This document shows, piece after piece, positions 51,224 to 60,286 of a stretch of 64,000 nt of DNA. Every line of letters begins with the position of its first letter. Position 1 is the stretch's first letter. Below the pieces are notes generated by a model. The model had not been told where the DNA came from and made no database searches. It worked only from the letters and a program-made list of their open reading frames with translations. The position numbers were made by a program, and so were the translations under genes. The stretch spans positions 1 through 64,000 of the forward strand of contig NZ_BAGL01000057.1 in NCBI RefSeq assembly GCF_000308875.1. The letters run 5' to 3'. The stretch is from Nocardia transvalensis NBRC 15921 (lineage in GTDB: Bacteria; Actinomycetota; Actinomycetes; Mycobacteriales; Mycobacteriaceae).

Positions 51224-51880
51224 TCAGGCCGAACGGAACGTCGCGGCGTAGTGGTCGACGTAGACGCGGCCGGAGCGGTGGGCGAGTTCGGTCATCAGGG
51301 CGTCGGTCTCGGTGCGGACGGTGCTGCGATCGAGGGACGGGAAGTAGCGCGGACGCCCGAACGCGATGTGAACCCGGGCGGGCCGCAGGAAGCGGCGACC
51401 GCGGCGGTTGACGCGGTCGGTTCCCGAGAGCGCGACCGGCACGAGCGGGGCACCCGTCTGCATGGCCACGCGGATAGCGCCGGTGCGACCGCGGTAGACC
51501 CGCCCGTCGGGCGAGCGGGTGCCCTCGGGATGGATGCCCCACACGCCGCCGGATTCCAGGATGCGCTCGGCGGCATCGAGCGCCGCGGTCGAGGCCGTCC
51601 CGCCGGAGCGGTCCACCGCCACCTGTCCGGTCGCCCGCATCACCCATCGGTTGACCCGCCCGCGCAGCCCGCCCTCGGTGAAGTACTCCTGTTTGGCGAT
51701 GAAGGTGATGCGCCGCGGCAGCACCAGCGCCAGGTACAGCGAATCGATGGCCGCCAGGTGATTGGCCGCGACGATCACCGGTCCCGTGCGCGGAACATAC
51801 TGCAATCCGGTCACTTTCGGCCTGCCCAGCAGACGCAGCAGCGGTCCGATCAGCACGTGCTTCAGCAGCCAATACGACAT
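51224..51880 (-). CDS. 1-acyl-sn-glycerol-3-phosphate acyltransferase-like (PlsC) protein
   Basis: 218 residues. The acyltransferase motifs are intact: VIVAANHLAAIDSLYLA (NHxxxxD), ITFIAKQEYF, VWGIHPEGTRSPDGRVYRG (EGTR) and PLVPVALSG. It would transfer an acyl chain to a lysolipid at the membrane. It is divergent from a TetR gene, with two operators between them, so its expression is probably repressed by that regulator. Confidence 0.87.
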   Translation of the reverse strand: MSYWLLKHVLIGPLLRLLGRPKVTGLQYVPRTGPVIVAANHLAAIDSLYLALVLPRRITFIAKQEYFTEGGLRGRVNRWVMRATGQVAVDRSGGTASTAALDAAERILESGGVWGIHPEGTRSPDGRVYRGRTGAIRVAMQTGAPLVPVALSGTDRVNRRGRRFLRPARVHIAFGRPRYFPSLDRSTVRTETDALMTELAHRSGRVYVDHYAATFRSA

Positions 51881-51903
51881 CGATCATCCTCCCGGCGGTT
51901 CGC

Positions 51904-51941
51904 GTAGACACTGTCTACCAGAGTGCGTAGACACTGTCTAC
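51904..51941. promoter_or_regulatory. Twin perfect 15-bp TetR-type operators
   Basis: gtagacactgtctac occurs at 51904-51918 and 51927-51941, 23 bases apart centre to centre. The second extends to cgtagacactgtctacg as a perfect palindrome. They fill the gap between the PlsC and TetR starts. Confidence 0.85.
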
Positions 51942-51986
51942 GCGAGTCGCGCGGAATATCCGCGACCATGCGACACAATGGCGCCC

Positions 51987-52538
51987 ATGGGTGTCGAGGA
52001 GTCGCTACGCGACCGGCTGATCACGGTCGGTGTCGAGTTGCTGGAGGAGGTCGGCGCCGCGCAACTCGGGTTGCGGACGATCGCCCGGCAGGCCGGTGTC
52101 TCGCACGGCGCTCCCCGGCGCTACTTCCCCACCCACACGGCGTTGCTGTCCGCGATCGCCGCACGCGGATTCGCCGATCTGCGAACACGTTTCGAGGCAC
52201 ACGCGGATCAGCCGCCACGCGCGCGCATCGACCACATGGCGACGGCCTACATCCGCTTCGCCGCGGACCGCCCGGAGATGTTCACCCTCATGTTCCGCCA
52301 CGACCTGCTGGAGGGTTCAGGCGAGCACCTACGCCGGCAGACCCTCCCCATGTACCGGCACTTCGCCGCACTCGTCGCGGAATGCACCCCCGAGCACGCG
52401 GATCGGCAGGCGCTACAACTGTGGTCGGGCCTCCACGGCATCGCTGTCCTGGTAGCCAACCGCAGCCTGGCCCTGGTCGCCCCGGACGCGGACCCGGTAG
52501 GCATAGCCGCCGACGTGGTGGACCGCTACCTCGGTTAG
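51987..52538 (+). CDS. TetR-family regulator, probable repressor of the divergent PlsC gene
   Basis: 183 residues from ATG 51987; ATG 51978 would add three residues. Helix-turn-helix: RLITVGVELLEEVGAAQLGL, RTIARQAGVSHGAPRRYFPT, followed by TALLSAIAARGF. The C-terminal domain carries MFTLMFRHDLLEG, similar to the WHG-type TetR at 13428. It almost certainly binds the twin operators upstream. Confidence 0.87.
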   Translation: MGVEESLRDRLITVGVELLEEVGAAQLGLRTIARQAGVSHGAPRRYFPTHTALLSAIAARGFADLRTRFEAHADQPPRARIDHMATAYIRFAADRPEMFTLMFRHDLLEGSGEHLRRQTLPMYRHFAALVAECTPEHADRQALQLWSGLHGIAVLVANRSLALVAPDADPVGIAADVVDRYLG

Positions 52539-52816
52539 GGAATCGGTAGGGAGATGAGCCACCTCGACACAGTCCTTACCATCCGCACCTCCGGCCCCCT
52601 GATCCCCACCACCCTCGCCCGATCAACCCCCGCTCAGGCCAACACACCCACCACCACCGCACCACCCTCTGGTGCGAACTCCCCCGCCCCGAATTCTCCC
52701 GCTGGGCCTGACACCGAAGGCGGATCGGCCGATCTGCTGCCCTCGACATCGAATACGCGAAATCCTGAGCGCGAATGTCCTACCGTGGTGAAATCCGTTG
52801 GGAGGAGTGGTGGTTC

Positions 52817-53113
52817 ATGCCGATCCAGCACATCGTCACGATTCAGGTAGCGCCGGGGCGGGCGGCCGACTTCGCCGAAGCATTCGAGGCTTTGAAGGCT
52901 GCCGTGGAGCGGGAGGACGGCTGCGAGCAGTACGACCTGTTCCAGAGCATGAGTAACCCGGACATCGTGGTATTGCTGGAGCGCTGGACCGACCAGGACC
53001 TACTCGACAAGCACAGGCGGGCCGAAGGTACCGATAACGAAGCGCTGATCAACGCGCTCATCGCACTGTGGGCGCCCGGCACGACCCCCTCGGTTCTGCG
53101 TTTCGACAGCTGA
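52817..53113 (+). CDS. Antibiotic-biosynthesis-monooxygenase (ABM) domain protein
   Basis: 98 residues from ATG 52817, nine bases after ggaggag. It reads PIQHIVTIQVAPGRAADFAE then AVEREDGCEQYDLFQSMSNP and VVLLERWTDQDLLDKHRRAE, the ferredoxin-like ABM pattern of YgiN-type quinol monooxygenases. Function in the cell unknown. Confidence 0.85.
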   Translation: MPIQHIVTIQVAPGRAADFAEAFEALKAAVEREDGCEQYDLFQSMSNPDIVVLLERWTDQDLLDKHRRAEGTDNEALINALIALWAPGTTPSVLRFDS

Positions 53114-53549
53114 CCATCCAGGACGCCGCCCGTCGCGAGTCAGGGGCGCGGGCGCAACCGCGCCGGGTCAGGTGGATGCGACGAACCGTGAACGCGACCC
53201 CTCTCCACCCGACGCCACGGCGAGACGCACCCTCATGCCGATGTGCGTGTAGTTCGGTTGTCCGTCTGTTCATCTCACGAACGCTCATGCCGCTTCAGGA
53301 TCGGTCGAGTCCTCCTCGGCCGGTTACTTGCCGTGTAGGTGGGCTTTGGTCTGGTTGCGGCTCGGGATCAGTCCGCGGATGTTGGCTGCCCGAGGGTTGT
53401 CCGGGCCGGAACGTTCTTTGGATGGCGCGCATGAGCCGGTCGACGACCGGGTTGGTGGTGGTGCTGGCGACACCGATGATGTCGTGCCCGTCGGCGAATT
53501 CCGCGCAGGGGCGGCCGGGGGTTTCCTTCGGGCGAGAGTGGTAGCAGGT
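53114..53549. other. Gene-poor stretch, possibly with a decayed coding fragment
   Basis: About 430 bases between the ABM gene and the acyl-CoA ligase. On the minus strand a frame around 53330-53545 contains CAEFADGHDIIGVASTTTNP then VVDRLMRAIQRTFRPGQP, which looks protein-like but has no start, no ribosome site and no recognised family. I treat it as a possible remnant only. Confidence 0.3.
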
Positions 53550-55343
53550 TCACGCGTAGAGCGCGTCGATCTCGACCTCGTGTCGTTTCAGCACGGCGGG
53601 GCGTTTGAGGGAGAGCTTCGGGGTGAGTTCGCCTGTCTCCTGCGACCATTCGGCGTCGAGGATGCGAATCTTCTTGATCTGCTCGGCCTTGGAGACCGTG
53701 GCATTGACCTGGGCGACCGCGGCGTTGATCTCGGCTATCAGGTCGGGATGCGAGATCAGATCCGCCACGCCCGTTCCCCCGTCGAGTCCGTGCCGCTCGC
53801 GCCAGCCGGGCAGCGCGTCGCGGTCCAGGGTGATCAGGGCCGCGATGAACGGCTGGGCGTCGCCGATCACCATGCACTGGCCGATCAGCGGATGCGCACG
53901 CAGTCCGTCTTCGAGCGGGGCAGGCGAGACGTTCTTGCCGGCGGCGGTGACGAGGATTTCCTTCTTGCGGCCGGTGATGGTGACGTAGCCGTCGGCGTCG
54001 AGAGCGGCCAGGTCGCCGGTGTGGAACCAGCCGTCGGTGAAGGACTCCGCCGTCGCCTGCGGGTTACGCCAATACCCCTGGAACACAACGGGTCCGCGCA
54101 CGAGGAGTTCACCGTCATCGGCCAGCCGCACGGTGTGGCCGTCGAACGGGCGACCGACGCTGCCCAGCCGCTGGCCGCGCGCTTGGTTGCCGTTGAGCGT
54201 GATGGCCGCGGTGGTTTCGGTAAGTCCGTATCCCTCGGCAATATTGACGCCCACGCCACGGTAGAAGTGCGCGAGCCGCGCACCCAACGGTGCGCCGCCG
54301 GAAATGGCGTGCGTGCATCGGCCGCCGAGCGCCGCCCGCAGCTTCCCGTAGACGAGCTTGTCGAACAGCAGATGTTGCCACCGCAGCAGCAGGCCCGGAC
54401 CGCCGGCGTCGAGGGACCGGCTCCAGGCGATGGCGACGTCGGAGGCCCGGTCGAAGATCGCGCCCTTACCGTTGTCGTGCGCCTTCTGTTCGGCCCCGTT
54501 GTAGATCTTCTCGAAAACCCGCGGCACCGCGACGAGTCCGGTGGGCCGCAGGGCGGCGAACTTGGCGGGCAGGTCGGTCCAATCACTGGTGTGGGCCACG
54601 GCGAAACGGTGTTCCACGGCCGCCAGCGAGGTGGCGTGCGCGAGGATGTGGGCCAGCGGCAGGAACAGCAGCGTGCGACCGTTCGGACGCAGCAGTTCGG
54701 GCACGCGGGCAGGCGCGCACTCGGCCATGGCGGCCAGATTGCCGTGGGTCAGCGGCACACCCTTGGGCTTGCCGGTGGTGCCGGAGGTGTAGATGACCAG
54801 TGCGTCCGAGTTCGCGCCGAGTCGGGCACGGCGGGCGGCCAATTCGTTGTCGGGCACCTCCGCGCCGCGAGTGATCAGCTCGGTGATCGCGCCGCCGTCG
54901 ATGTGCAGGGTCTCCCGCACGGGCAGGCCCGCGATGGCCTGCTCGGCGATCGCGAGGTGTGCGCCGGTTTCCACGACCAGCAGCTCCGATCCGGAGTCCT
55001 CGACCACCCAGCGCACCTGATCGGCCGCCGAGGAGGCGTAGATGGCCACGGTCACGCCGCCGGCGAACCAGATGGCGTAGTCGAGCAGAATCCACTCGTA
55101 GCGGGTGTCGCTCATCAGCGAAACCCGGTCGCCCACTTCGAGTCCGGCCGCGATCAGGCCCTTCGCGACGGCCCGCACCTCGCGGGCGAATTCGGCGGCG
55201 GTCAGCTCCGACCAGCCGCCGTCGGCGGTCGGGATCAGGAACAGCACGGCGCCGGGGTGGTCGCGTTCGTTGCGCAGCACAGGATCGCCCATGAAATGGT
55301 CGTCGGCGATGGAGTAGGTGGCGGGGACACTGTATTCACGCAT
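53550..55343 (-). CDS. Long-chain fatty acid-CoA ligase (AMP-forming, FadD15-like)
   Basis: 597 residues from ATG 55343. The adenylate-forming core is intact: DALVIYTSGTTGKPKGVPLT (P-loop), EGYGLTETTA, GWFHTGDLAALDADGYVTIT (the GD motif) and the C-terminal GRKKEILVTAAGKNVSP with the catalytic Lys region. Similar to bacterial long-chain ligases of the FadD15 type. It activates fatty acids to acyl-CoA in the cytoplasm. Its start overlaps the end of the upstream oxidoreductase gene by eight bases, so it is the last gene of the 58.5-53.5 kb operon. Confidence 0.9.
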   Translation of the reverse strand: MREYSVPATYSIADDHFMGDPVLRNERDHPGAVLFLIPTADGGWSELTAAEFAREVRAVAKGLIAAGLEVGDRVSLMSDTRYEWILLDYAIWFAGGVTVAIYASSAADQVRWVVEDSGSELLVVETGAHLAIAEQAIAGLPVRETLHIDGGAITELITRGAEVPDNELAARRARLGANSDALVIYTSGTTGKPKGVPLTHGNLAAMAECAPARVPELLRPNGRTLLFLPLAHILAHATSLAAVEHRFAVAHTSDWTDLPAKFAALRPTGLVAVPRVFEKIYNGAEQKAHDNGKGAIFDRASDVAIAWSRSLDAGGPGLLLRWQHLLFDKLVYGKLRAALGGRCTHAISGGAPLGARLAHFYRGVGVNIAEGYGLTETTAAITLNGNQARGQRLGSVGRPFDGHTVRLADDGELLVRGPVVFQGYWRNPQATAESFTDGWFHTGDLAALDADGYVTITGRKKEILVTAAGKNVSPAPLEDGLRAHPLIGQCMVIGDAQPFIAALITLDRDALPGWRERHGLDGGTGVADLISHPDLIAEINAAVAQVNATVSKAEQIKKIRILDAEWSQETGELTPKLSLKRPAVLKRHEVEIDALYA

Positions 55344-56793
55344 GGCGGTGAGCCTTCTCGAAGTCGTTGTGCAGCAATGGTATTCCGGCTCGACGCAGGG
55401 CCGACAGGGCGGCGTTGTGGCCTGCCGTGCCGTGTGCGCCCGCACCGGGCGGCGCGGCGGCCGAGGCGATGAACATGCCCGGCACACCGGTGTAATAGGG
55501 GTCGAGGGCGACGCGCGGCCGGGTGAGCAGCTGGAAAGGCGTTGCCGCGCCACCGATAACATCGCCGCCGACAAAATTCGGGTTGGTGGCGATCAGATCC
55601 GCGGTCGTAGTCACCGAGTGTGCGACGATGCGATCCCGGAAGCCGGGCGCGAACCGTTCGATGTGGCGCAGGATGGCTTCGGTGGCATCACCGGTGAATC
55701 CGTGTGGCACGTGGGCGTAGGCGTAGATCGGGTGCAGATCACCTCGGGACCGGCCCGGGTCCGCCAGGTACTGCTGGCCCACGATGATGAACGGCCGCTC
55801 GGGCATGCGCCCGGCATTGGTCTCGCGCTCGGAGACGACCATCTCCGCGAAAGATCCCGCGACATGGACGGTTCCGGCCTGACCGCAGCGCTCGTCGGTC
55901 CACGGGATGCCGCCCTGTACCGCCAGATCCAGTTTGAACGCGCCGGGTCCGTAGCGGTAGCGCCGGTAGGCGCGCTGAACACGGTGCGGCATCCGGTCTT
56001 CGAGCAGGTCGGCGACAGCGTGCGGGCCCAGATTGAACAGCACCATATCGGCGGGCGGCAGCTGCGACACGGCGGTGACGCGCACCCCCGTCTCGATCTT
56101 CCCGCCGAGCGATTTCAGCAGTGCCGCAAGGGCTTCGGCGATGGACCGTGATCCTCCCGAGGCCACCGGCCAGCCATAGCGCTGGTTCACCGCGACGAAC
56201 ATGAGGCCCAGTGCCGCCGAGGTGGGCGCTGTCAAGGGCCTGAACGAATGCGCGCACGCGCCGCCGAACAGCGCTTTCGCCTCCTCGGTGCGCCACAGCC
56301 CGGCCAGTAGCGACGCCGACGCCAGTGCGGGAATACCGAAGCGCGCCAAACTTATCGGATGCCGTGGTAGGTGCGCGGGCGGCTGGAACGTCTCGTCGAT
56401 GAGATCGTCGATGCGCTCCGACAGCGGCCGGTAGAGCCGATGCCAGCGGCGAGCGTCGACGCCCAGCCCGAGGGCGGTGTCTTGCACAGACCGCACGAGC
56501 ACGCCCGCCCGGCCCTCGTCGAGCGGGTGCGCCAGATCCACGGGCGCGTAACGCCAACGGAGCCCGAACTTTTCGAGCTCGAGCGATCGCAGCAACGGTG
56601 CGGCCGCCGCGAAGGGATGTACCGCCGAGCAATGGTCGTGCAGCAGCCCCGGCAGCGTGTACTCGCCGCTGGCGGTGCCGCCGCCGAGGGTGTCGGTGGC
56701 CTCGAGCACGGTCACCTCGACACCGTGGCGCGCCAGCGTGACGCCCGCCGCGAGCCCGTTGGGGCCCGACCCTACGACAACGGCGGTGGTCAT
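55336..56793 (-). CDS. CrtI-like NAD(P)/FAD-dependent oxidoreductase (phytoene-desaturase family)
   Basis: 485 residues from ATG 56793. The N-terminal MTTAVVVGSGPNGLAAGVTL then HGVEVTVLEATDTLGGGTAS is the dinucleotide-binding pattern, with HDHCSAVHPFAAAAPLLRSL, and the C-terminal GTAGHNAALSALR typical of carotenoid-desaturase-like enzymes. No membrane segment. It would oxidise or isomerise a lipid-like substrate. It overlaps its neighbours at both ends (ATGA and eight bases). Confidence 0.8.
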   Translation of the reverse strand: MTTAVVVGSGPNGLAAGVTLARHGVEVTVLEATDTLGGGTASGEYTLPGLLHDHCSAVHPFAAAAPLLRSLELEKFGLRWRYAPVDLAHPLDEGRAGVLVRSVQDTALGLGVDARRWHRLYRPLSERIDDLIDETFQPPAHLPRHPISLARFGIPALASASLLAGLWRTEEAKALFGGACAHSFRPLTAPTSAALGLMFVAVNQRYGWPVASGGSRSIAEALAALLKSLGGKIETGVRVTAVSQLPPADMVLFNLGPHAVADLLEDRMPHRVQRAYRRYRYGPGAFKLDLAVQGGIPWTDERCGQAGTVHVAGSFAEMVVSERETNAGRMPERPFIIVGQQYLADPGRSRGDLHPIYAYAHVPHGFTGDATEAILRHIERFAPGFRDRIVAHSVTTTADLIATNPNFVGGDVIGGAATPFQLLTRPRVALDPYYTGVPGMFIASAAAPPGAGAHGTAGHNAALSALRRAGIPLLHNDFEKAHRHA

Positions 56794-58517
56794 GCCGCGC
56801 CTTCCACAGCGGCGTGCACATGCACCGGAATCGTTCCGTCCCAAGGTTGTCCGGTGAGCATGTCCGACACTTCCACATGGCCGACCTCGAAGGTGCCGGT
56901 GGCGGCGTCGATCAGGCGGTATTCCTGCCGCTGCCGGTGCATGGGCTGCGATTCCAGCACGATCACCCGCAGTTCACCCGGCTCGAACCGGCAGCGTTGC
57001 TGCACGGCGGTGATGAGCTGTTCGTTGTGCAGGTGCCCGTCGCCGAAGTTCCATCCGATCGCCGATCCCGCCACTATCTCGCCCTCGACCACCCGGTAAC
57101 GCTCGTGGTCGGTTCCCCCGGCGCGGGGGATGAGGCCGTAGAGAGCGCGGCCGTGCGTGTGCATCGAGCGGAAGGCGTACTGCCGGTGGTCGAAGTATTC
57201 CGCCGCGGGCTCGTCATAGAGACGCGTGAGCTGCTGGGCGGGGAACGGTGAGGACTTGACCAGGCCGCTGTCCCACTTCTCCAACGCGCTCGGCGTGAAC
57301 AGCCACAGGCCGGTCGGCCAGTTGCCCGCGTAATAGCGCATGGACATCAGGAACGAGGTGTGCTTCGGCACGAAGTTGCCGTATGCGACCAAGGCCACCA
57401 GCGCGGCGATGAACAGCAGCGCCCACGGCCCCGTCAGGTCACCGAGACTCAGGGAACCGTGGTCCACGAACAGGATCCACGTACCCATGATCATGAAGAC
57501 GTTCCACTCCAGCGGCACCCCGATGGGCAGGCTGGTCAGGATGTTCAGATGGAATACCGTGAACAGGATCGCCGCCGCGATCGCGAGCTTGCTGCCGTGC
57601 GCGAGGTAGATCACCGCGGGCATGACGATCTCGAAGGCGGTGCCGGTTCCGTGCGCGAGAAACGCCGAAACCTTCGACGGCCGTAGGTCATTCGGGTAGT
57701 CGCGGAACAGCTTCCGCTTGAATGTGGTGCTGCGGACGATCGGGTTGTTGCTCATCATCACCGCCACCACGTACGGGAAGTGGTGATTGAACTTCGACAC
57801 CGCCGCACCCCACCAAATGGCCAGCATCACAAGTTTCGCGCCCACCAGCCCGTCCGCGCCCGGCAGCATCAGCATCACGAGGAAGCTGCCGTACACCTCG
57901 GTGCGCGCGGCCAGGAAGATCGCCTTGTCGCGCAACCCGGTCAACGCCAGCAGCACCAGGATGGGCAGCAGCCGTGCCGGGGCCAACGCACTCGCGTCGC
58001 CGTGGGCGGTGGGTTCGGTGGCGGGGGACGTCAGTGCGAAGACCGCGGTCGCCAGCACGCCGACATACAGCGCAACATCCAGCGGTGTGCGGGTGCTGCC
58101 GCGTGTGCCGGGTACCCGCTCCGGCCATGGGGGCAACCGGATGGTGCCGGGTCGAAGCCAGTACAGCGGCCCGCCGATCGGCGGCAGGAAACGCAGTGTC
58201 AACGGCCCGAACCCGCAGCCGAGGCCGAGTACCTCGAACAGCAGCGTCCACACCACCAGCTTCTGGAAGAACAGCGGTTCGTCCCACCAGTCGAAGAACC
58301 GCGCTGGTGTGCCGAGACCTGGCGTGGCCCAGCCGATTCCGATCGCCACCGCGACATAGAGGACGATCTTGACTACGTACCCGAGCAGGACCACATCCGG
58401 GGTGCCCACCCCGGCGGAGGCCCAGTCCAGCACGATCGGCCGCAGCCGCTGCATTCGGGTGCCGCGCCGCCAGTTTTCGTAGTCGAGATCGGGCAGACGC
58501 GGGGACAGGAAACCCAT
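56790..58517 (-). CDS. DUF3556 multi-pass membrane protein
   Basis: 575 residues from ATG 58517, where the product begins MGFLSPRLPDLDYENWRRGT as in mycobacterial DUF3556 proteins; the 42-codon extension upstream looks non-coding. About nine membrane segments follow (e.g. YVVKIVLYVAVAIGIGWATP, KLVMLAIWWGAAVSKFNHHF, TWILFVDHGSLSLGDLTGPW), then a soluble C-terminal domain with GWNFGDGHLHNEQLITAVQQ. The His-rich membrane part is reminiscent of HTTM-type proteins; that comparison is only an impression. First gene of the three-gene operon. Confidence 0.72.
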   Translation of the reverse strand: MGFLSPRLPDLDYENWRRGTRMQRLRPIVLDWASAGVGTPDVVLLGYVVKIVLYVAVAIGIGWATPGLGTPARFFDWWDEPLFFQKLVVWTLLFEVLGLGCGFGPLTLRFLPPIGGPLYWLRPGTIRLPPWPERVPGTRGSTRTPLDVALYVGVLATAVFALTSPATEPTAHGDASALAPARLLPILVLLALTGLRDKAIFLAARTEVYGSFLVMLMLPGADGLVGAKLVMLAIWWGAAVSKFNHHFPYVVAVMMSNNPIVRSTTFKRKLFRDYPNDLRPSKVSAFLAHGTGTAFEIVMPAVIYLAHGSKLAIAAAILFTVFHLNILTSLPIGVPLEWNVFMIMGTWILFVDHGSLSLGDLTGPWALLFIAALVALVAYGNFVPKHTSFLMSMRYYAGNWPTGLWLFTPSALEKWDSGLVKSSPFPAQQLTRLYDEPAAEYFDHRQYAFRSMHTHGRALYGLIPRAGGTDHERYRVVEGEIVAGSAIGWNFGDGHLHNEQLITAVQQRCRFEPGELRVIVLESQPMHRQRQEYRLIDAATGTFEVGHVEVSDMLTGQPWDGTIPVHVHAAVEGAA

Positions 58518-58697
58518 GAGAGTGTAAATCCAACCTTCCTGGGCAACAGTGGCGGTGGCCACATGACACCACGCGATATCCGGGCCGACCAGCGGCCGGC
58601 CGGAGATCTGTGCGCCGCGCACGAACGATGGCGCGCGATTCATCTGCCGCGCCCAACCCCGGGCGCCGGCCGGAGGGGTGATGGTCAGCCGGGTGCG

Positions 58698-59933
58698 TCA
58701 GCCGGGCGGCAGCAGAGCCACGGTCCCGTGCCACCGGCAGATGCCTAGCGCGTACCGCAGGTCGAAGGTGTCGCCGGTGAGATCCAGCCCGTATTTGCGG
58801 GTGATCTGCTGGATTCGGTACTGCACCGTATTGCGGTGCATCAGCAGTCTTTTCGCGGTGCGGGCGTAGCTGCCGTTCTCGGCGAGGAACACCTCCAGGG
58901 TCTCGCGCAGCACCGCGGTCTTCGCGTCGTCGCGAGCCAGTGGACCGAGTACGCGGGCGGCGAACGCCGCCAGCTCCCGGGGTTCGTCGACGAGCAGGGC
59001 GAACGGGGCGGTTTCCTCGAAGGCCACCGCGGCGGGGGTGTTCGAACCGGCCGACTGTGCGAGGGTCTTGCCGCGTGCGGCGGTGCGCGCGCTACGGCGG
59101 AAGCCGCGCAGACCGGAATCGGCCGCGCCCAAGGCCATTCGTACCGGTAGCCGCGCCTGCGCCAGGTCCTGTCGCAGGTCGGACAGGTCGGGGAACTCGC
59201 GCCGGATCGGGAGCCACAGGCGCAGTTCACGATCACCGGCGGGCAGGGCGAGCACCGGGTCGATCGCCTCGACCGCCCGTGTGAGCAATTGGGCCGCCTG
59301 CTCCAAGGCCCGCGTCGTCTCGGCGACAGTGCACGGCGGTGTGGTCCACAACTCGACGGCCAGGTGGCGTTGGTCGAGCCGATATCCCAGTGCCGCTTCG
59401 GCGGCCGCGACATCCGGGTCGGCCTCCTCGAGCAGCCGCCGCACCCATTCCCGCCGGGCCGCGTGGCGGCTGTTGAGCCAGCGGTCGCGTTCAGCCTCAT
59501 AGACCGCGCCCACCTCTTCGGTCACATGGTCGAGGTAGGCGGCCCCGAAGCTCATGATGTCGGCGATCTGCGCCATCCGATCGGGTCCGCCCCCGTCGAG
59601 GATGCGACCGATGCTGACCTCCAGCAGCCTGGACTGACCGAACCCGTAGGCGCGCAGCAGGTCCGTGAGTGGCACCCCGCCGCGAGCCAGCCGCCGCGCG
59701 TACACGATCGCCGTGGAGGGCGGATTGACGGTCGCGGGATCGATGGCGTTGGCCAGGACGTGCACGACCGTGACAACGTTCTCGGTGATGCTCGCGGCCA
59801 GCAGATCGCCGAGTTCCGGGTCGGTGGCGAGACCGTCGACGGTGAGCTTGGTCTGACGGATCAGTTCGGCGGCGACGACCTCACGATGCGGCTGCAGCGC
59901 CCGCCCCAGCCATGTCAGGGATTCGAATGCCAC
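58698..59933 (-). CDS. PucR-type (CdaR/PucR C-terminal HTH) transcriptional regulator
   Basis: 411 residues from GTG 59933. A helical N-terminal domain (AYGFGQSRLLEVSIGRILDG) precedes the GGDEF-like middle region and the C-terminal helix-turn-helix REALEVFLAENGSYARTAKR-type segment (ETLEVFLAENGSYARTAKRL, LMHRNTVQYRIQQITRKYG), the PucR HTH_30 signature. It lies 180 bases before the DUF3556 operon on the same strand and may control it. Confidence 0.82.
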   Translation of the reverse strand: MAFESLTWLGRALQPHREVVAAELIRQTKLTVDGLATDPELGDLLAASITENVVTVVHVLANAIDPATVNPPSTAIVYARRLARGGVPLTDLLRAYGFGQSRLLEVSIGRILDGGGPDRMAQIADIMSFGAAYLDHVTEEVGAVYEAERDRWLNSRHAARREWVRRLLEEADPDVAAAEAALGYRLDQRHLAVELWTTPPCTVAETTRALEQAAQLLTRAVEAIDPVLALPAGDRELRLWLPIRREFPDLSDLRQDLAQARLPVRMALGAADSGLRGFRRSARTAARGKTLAQSAGSNTPAAVAFEETAPFALLVDEPRELAAFAARVLGPLARDDAKTAVLRETLEVFLAENGSYARTAKRLLMHRNTVQYRIQQITRKYGLDLTGDTFDLRYALGICRWHGTVALLPPG

Positions 59934-59989
59934 GGCGCACCGCCTTTCCGCTGTCCGACCTCGCCGAATTCGTGCTGCGGGTACAACGC

Positions 59990-60070
59990 CTACGGGCGCC
60001 GGCGCGCGTACTCGCCGGGCGCGATACCGGTCCACCGTCGGAAGGCGTGCTGAAAAGCAGCCTCTTGCTC
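59990..60070 (-). pseudogene. Remnant of an AraC-family regulator (C-terminal helix-turn-helix end)
   Basis: The last 26 codons before a stop at 59990 read EQEAAFQHAFRRWTGIAPGE then YARRRP, the highly conserved end of AraC-type DNA-binding domains (F-x-R-A-F-R-R-W-T-G-x-x-P-x-x-Y-R). Upstream there is no matching first helix, so only the tail survives. It probably marks a lost regulator of the hydrolase or PucR locus. Confidence 0.65.
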
Positions 60071-60194
60071 TGATCGTGGGCACTCGCTGGGCGCGCCCCC
60101 GGGTTCGGGTGTGGTTGATCGGTTCCCGAACTGTGAAGTCGCCGCGCCCGCAAATTTCCAGTCCTGGCCTGGCTCCAACCCCGATGCTATTGCT

Positions 60195-60215
60195 TTCTTG
60201 ACTGGCATTCAAGAA
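60195..60215. promoter_or_regulatory. TetR operator copy 1 (hydrolase promoter)
   Basis: ttcttga-N7-tcaagaa, a perfect 7-base inverted repeat. Same 21-base layout as the sites at 60240-60260 and 62037-62057. The preceding ccccgatgctat is also found just before the third site. Confidence 0.8.
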
Positions 60216-60239
60216 GATGTTTACTGTGACCCCGAGTAC

Positions 60240-60260
60240 TTCTTGGGTGGTATCCAAGAA
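60240..60260. promoter_or_regulatory. TetR operator copy 2 (hydrolase promoter)
   Basis: ttcttgg-N7-ccaagaa, a perfect 7-base inverted repeat starting 45 bases after copy 1 and ending 26 bases before the hydrolase ATG at 60287. Confidence 0.8.
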
Positions 60261-60286
60261 GATCGGTGAAGCGGAGGGCGTGAGTC

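Larger units (their letters stand above)
59934..60286. other. Divergent region with two TetR operators and an AraC remnant
   Basis: About 350 bases between the PucR gene and the alpha/beta-hydrolase gene. It holds the AraC fragment (59993-60070) and the two operators (60195-60260), annotated separately. The rest shows no gene. Confidence 0.5.

Noticed and set aside
53330..53545. Protein-like minus-strand fragment with DGHDIIGVASTTTNPVVDRL
   Set aside because: No start, no stop in a sensible place and no recognised family; may be a remnant but cannot be supported as a gene.
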